A stretch of DNA of 64,000 bases from Crossaster papposus (lineage: Eukaryota; Echinodermata; Asteroidea; Velatida; Solasteridae), in contig JBAIAA010000902.1 of NCBI GenBank assembly GCA_037893245.1, positions 210,993 through 274,992 on the forward strand, given 5' to 3'. The position numbers and the translations under genes were made by a program. How positions within the stretch are numbered: the stretch's first letter is position 1; the number at the start of each line of letters is the position of its first letter. The notes beneath the pieces are model-generated. The model worked only from the letters and a program-made list of their open reading frames with translations. It searched no databases and was not told the origin of the DNA. Below, piece after piece: positions 1 through 64,000 of the stretch.

Positions 1-19793
<19,793 letters not shown>

Positions 19794-19843
19794 TAGGTAT
19801 CTGGTCCTGAGCACTCCTACAGCTCCAGAAGCAAGAAACGTTT

Positions 19844-20221
19844 TCACACCCAAACCGACCTGTTACAAATAACATCATGAATAAGAAACACACAACTGAT
19901 ATAATCATTATAAATATTGCGAGTTAAAGGCAGGATACACCATTTGCAGATATCAAAAATATTTACTACCGTATTATTAAGAAATATCTTACTTATTTGA
20001 AAGTAAATAATGATTTTAGGCGTCCAGCAAAATGATTGCCCTAGATATTCTGATATTATTCCGAAAAATTGAATTTTATAAAACAAAACTCGCGATCGCC
20101 AGACGGCGAGCGCGAAAAAACAATAACAACATAAGAATAACTGCTCGACGCCGGTTGAAAACAAACGCTGTTTTTCGTGCTTTTCTAGGCATCCATGATA
20201 GTAAAACTTCGAACAGGTCAT
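19844..20221 (-). other. 125-codon ORF in island 1, coding status unproven
   Basis: ATG at 20221-20219 (A at -3), stop at 19844. The predicted protein is hydrophobic and rich in Phe, Cys, Ile and Leu, starts MTCSKFYYHGC and matches no family I recognise. It overlaps on the opposite strand a basic 65-codon ORF (20032-20229) and in another minus frame a 64-codon ORF (20076-20270). The GC-rich hairpin lies inside it. It is unchanged in island 2, but the whole island is nearly unchanged, so this is no evidence of selection. It may well be a chance ORF. Confidence 0.12.
20090..20115. other. GC-rich stem-loop in island 1
   Basis: Arms 20090-20100 (TCGCGATCGCC) and 20105-20115 (GGCGAGCGCGA) pair over 11 positions with a single A/G mismatch, around the loop AGAC (20101-20104). 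It stands out in an AT-rich setting and is followed on the plus strand by a run of six A. The same 26 bp lie at 40921-40946. It could be an RNA hairpin, a cruciform or the core of a small mobile element; I cannot assign a function. Confidence 0.7.
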
Positions 20222-20366
20222 TTAAATGATATTTACTATAAAATACAACCCCCCAAATCCACCCATTCATGATAATTCAAGCAATTACAAATGGTGTACC
20301 CAACCTTTAAATAAAACGTGTACTTAATTTTCTCTGCATTACATATTTAAATCATTTTCTGTTACC

Positions 20367-20750
20367 TCAAATGCCAGTCAAAAACAATGCAAAGAAGCAC
20401 TTGACTGCATACAAATTGGCAAGTAACAATTCACCTCCCGTCTTAGACGCATCTTTATTGAGCTGCCCAAAATATAAACCTGTAGAGAAGACAAAAGAAA
20501 TTACAGTTTTAGAGGTGGGAGAAAAATCCCAGAAGAATATTCTGGGGAAAATCGACAAAATCAGGTAGGGACTGAAAAACCTGCTTGCTGTGTGCCGGTG
20601 GCTGACAGATATTGCCGGTCTTGCTTGTGACATGTTTACCGTCATCCATTTTGAATCCCGAAAAAAATGTGCAAGGTACTTGTACACCCACCCTCCGATG
20701 CGAATTGAAACCTTGATTAATGGAGTTAAAACTTGAAATAAGTCCAACAT
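20367..20750 (-). other. 127-codon ORF in island 1, coding status unproven
   Basis: ATG at 20750-20748, stop at 20367. The predicted product starts MLDLFQVLTPL, is rich in Phe, Ser and Leu, and resembles no family I know. A second minus-strand frame contains an ATG with a favourable context (A at -3, G at +4) at 20649-20647, giving 46 codons to a stop at 20509. A good 3' splice site (pyrimidine tract then CTACAG) ends at 20480, and a weak donor (CAG then GTTTTT) lies at 20581/20580. The region could therefore be a small exon pair instead of this ORF. Both readings are speculative; no homology is visible. Confidence 0.12.
20528..20546. other. Perfect 7-bp inverted repeat in island 1
   Basis: CCCAGAA (20528-20534) and TTCTGGG (20540-20546) are exact inverted copies around GAATA; the core AGAATATTCT is itself palindromic and fits a minimal two-site heat-shock-element pattern (GAA, two bases, TTC). 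A motif this short can occur by chance. Confidence 0.4.
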
Positions 20751-20962
20751 CCGCCACTAATACGTTTCGGAAAACTTTCGACGACTCTTAAAAAATACAT
20801 ATAAGTCATCGTATTGTACTAAAAATACACCTATTACAAGTTGTACTTTTGTGTTTTGTGAAATGATTCATAGGACACGACACAGCTGCAACCTGAGATG
20901 CATTGAAGTTACGACGAGTTTCATGAAAATAGATTAAGGCAACAAATGTAAAGTATTTTTTT

Positions 20963-21085
20963 ACCCTAACGCCCTAGGCATTTATTTGGGGTACAGTACA
21001 CAATACTACCCAGTTCTTATAGGCTAGTGTAATAAGAGTACTGCATACAAGTAGTATTTTGTAGTATTGGGTAAGGTGATAGGGT
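20963..21085. other. Weak 123-bp inverted-repeat element, MITE-like, island 1
   Basis: The left end (20963, ACCCTAACGCCCTA) and the inverse of the right end (21085, ACCCTATCACCTTA) agree at 11 of 14 positions. Inside, AATACTACCC is mirrored by an inverted AATACTAC on the right arm. No target-site duplication is obvious. It could be a decayed miniature element or chance. Confidence 0.25.
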
Positions 21086-21669
21086 TAATGTTTCATGGTC
21101 TTTAAAACCTCACATACTGGGGAACAATATTGGAAAATGTTCATGTCAAATATGTCATCTACAAGCTGTTTTGAATACACAGCAGGAATACACAGGGAGG
21201 AGGTCCACTTCTAAAGAATGCACAATCTTGTTTCTGAAGCATTATATAATTTGCTGCTTTCTTACCTTTGTATGTCAATTAGAATGTGTTGCAGCCAATT
21301 TTTGCTTAGCCTTTGTAACACTTAAAAGGTCAGGCAGTTTGTGTACATGGAGGATCTGTGAACAAAAAGGAGAAATAAATACAAGAGAGGGTATTCAGTA
21401 TTAGAAAGTATGTAACAAGTTGTAAAAAGAACCAAAAAGGTGCATGTTGTAAATGCACATAAGGAACCTTGAGTAATTTAGATTTAACTTCAAAAAGCAG
21501 GCCAGGCATATTATGTACATCAACATAGGAGGACCATTATGATTACAAGCCTAAGCTTGTTAGCCTTGGCCGGCAGTCTACCTGAAATTGGTGAAATTTG
21601 AAGATTGGTGAAAAAGGCGTGGAAGCTTTAAGAAATGCGTCGAAGAATGCAGCAGATTGTTTTAAATGA

Positions 21670-64000
<42,331 letters not shown>

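Noticed and set aside
20032-20229. 65-codon basic plus-strand ORF with Arg- and Asn-rich stretches (also 40863-41060)
   Set aside because: The basic residues come from the GC-rich hairpin and an A-rich run; no domain is visible and it overlaps opposite-strand ORFs.
20528-20546. Heat-shock element
   Set aside because: Only two GAA/TTC sites instead of three or more; reported as an inverted repeat only.
20371-20568. 65-codon plus-strand ORF ending at a donor-like CAG|GTAGGG (also 41202-41399)
   Set aside because: A plausible internal exon by signal only. The upstream acceptor is weak and no family is recognised; kept only as part of the splice-signal finding.
21171-21404. 77-codon plus-strand ORF in the island (also 42002-42235)
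   Set aside because: It starts at TTG, has no recognisable motif and lies in AT-rich sequence where such ORFs arise by chance.

Overview
The window is almost entirely tandemly repeated, non-coding eukaryotic DNA. No rRNA, tRNA or protein gene, CRISPR array or recognisable transposase/reverse transcriptase is visible. Satellite arrays tens of kilobases long, very short nested units and a TTAG-type hexamer point to heterochromatin (pericentromeric, subtelomeric or sex/B-chromosome-like) of an animal or other large-genome eukaryote. The sequence alone does not name the species.

The main structure is a head-to-tail macrosatellite. An AT-rich single-copy-looking 'island' of about 1.96 kb occurs at 19751-21706 and 40582-42537 and begins again at 63844. 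The full copies differ by one base that I could find (T at 19798, C at 40629; the third copy also has C, at 63891). Unit periods measured from island start to island start are 20,831 bp and 23,262 bp. Within each unit the order, left to right, is: island; GTTAGC/GTTAGA hexamers; a mosaic of NTCC tetramers with 9-mer patches; a TTCCGTCC 8-mer tract; a long 25-bp array; (units 2 and 3 only) ten 17-mers; seven 21-mers; the CCATCCAGC 9-mer; the CCATCCAGT 9-mer; pure GTTAGC hexamers; next island. The left end of the window (1-19750) is the right part of another unit. There the 8-mer tract is at least 6.2 kb long, against about 0.16-0.18 kb in the other two units, and it is full of 1-4 bp indels.

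All the C-rich arrays follow one simple grammar. They are strings of 4-bp NTCC words (TTCC, GTCC, ATCC) punctuated by a 5-bp word, usually AGTCC. Hence the periods 9, 13, 17, 21, 25 and 29, all 4k+1. Because 25 is not a multiple of 3 and the unit has no stop codon on either strand, both strands and all frames stay open for kilobases. The enormous open reading frames (up to about 6,000 codons) are a by-product and are not annotated as genes. Inside the 25-bp arrays I measured nested higher-order repeats of about 730-1,760 bp, 1,126 bp, 1,696 bp and 3,993 bp.

The islands are the only place where conventional genes or control elements could sit. They hold a GC-rich 26-bp hairpin, a weak 123-bp inverted-repeat element, two unremarkable ORFs of 125 and 127 codons, and a possible but unproven minus-strand exon pair. 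A plausible overall reading is a recently homogenised macrosatellite, each unit carrying one conserved island that could act as promoter, replication or amplification element, or be an old insertion into a hexamer tract.
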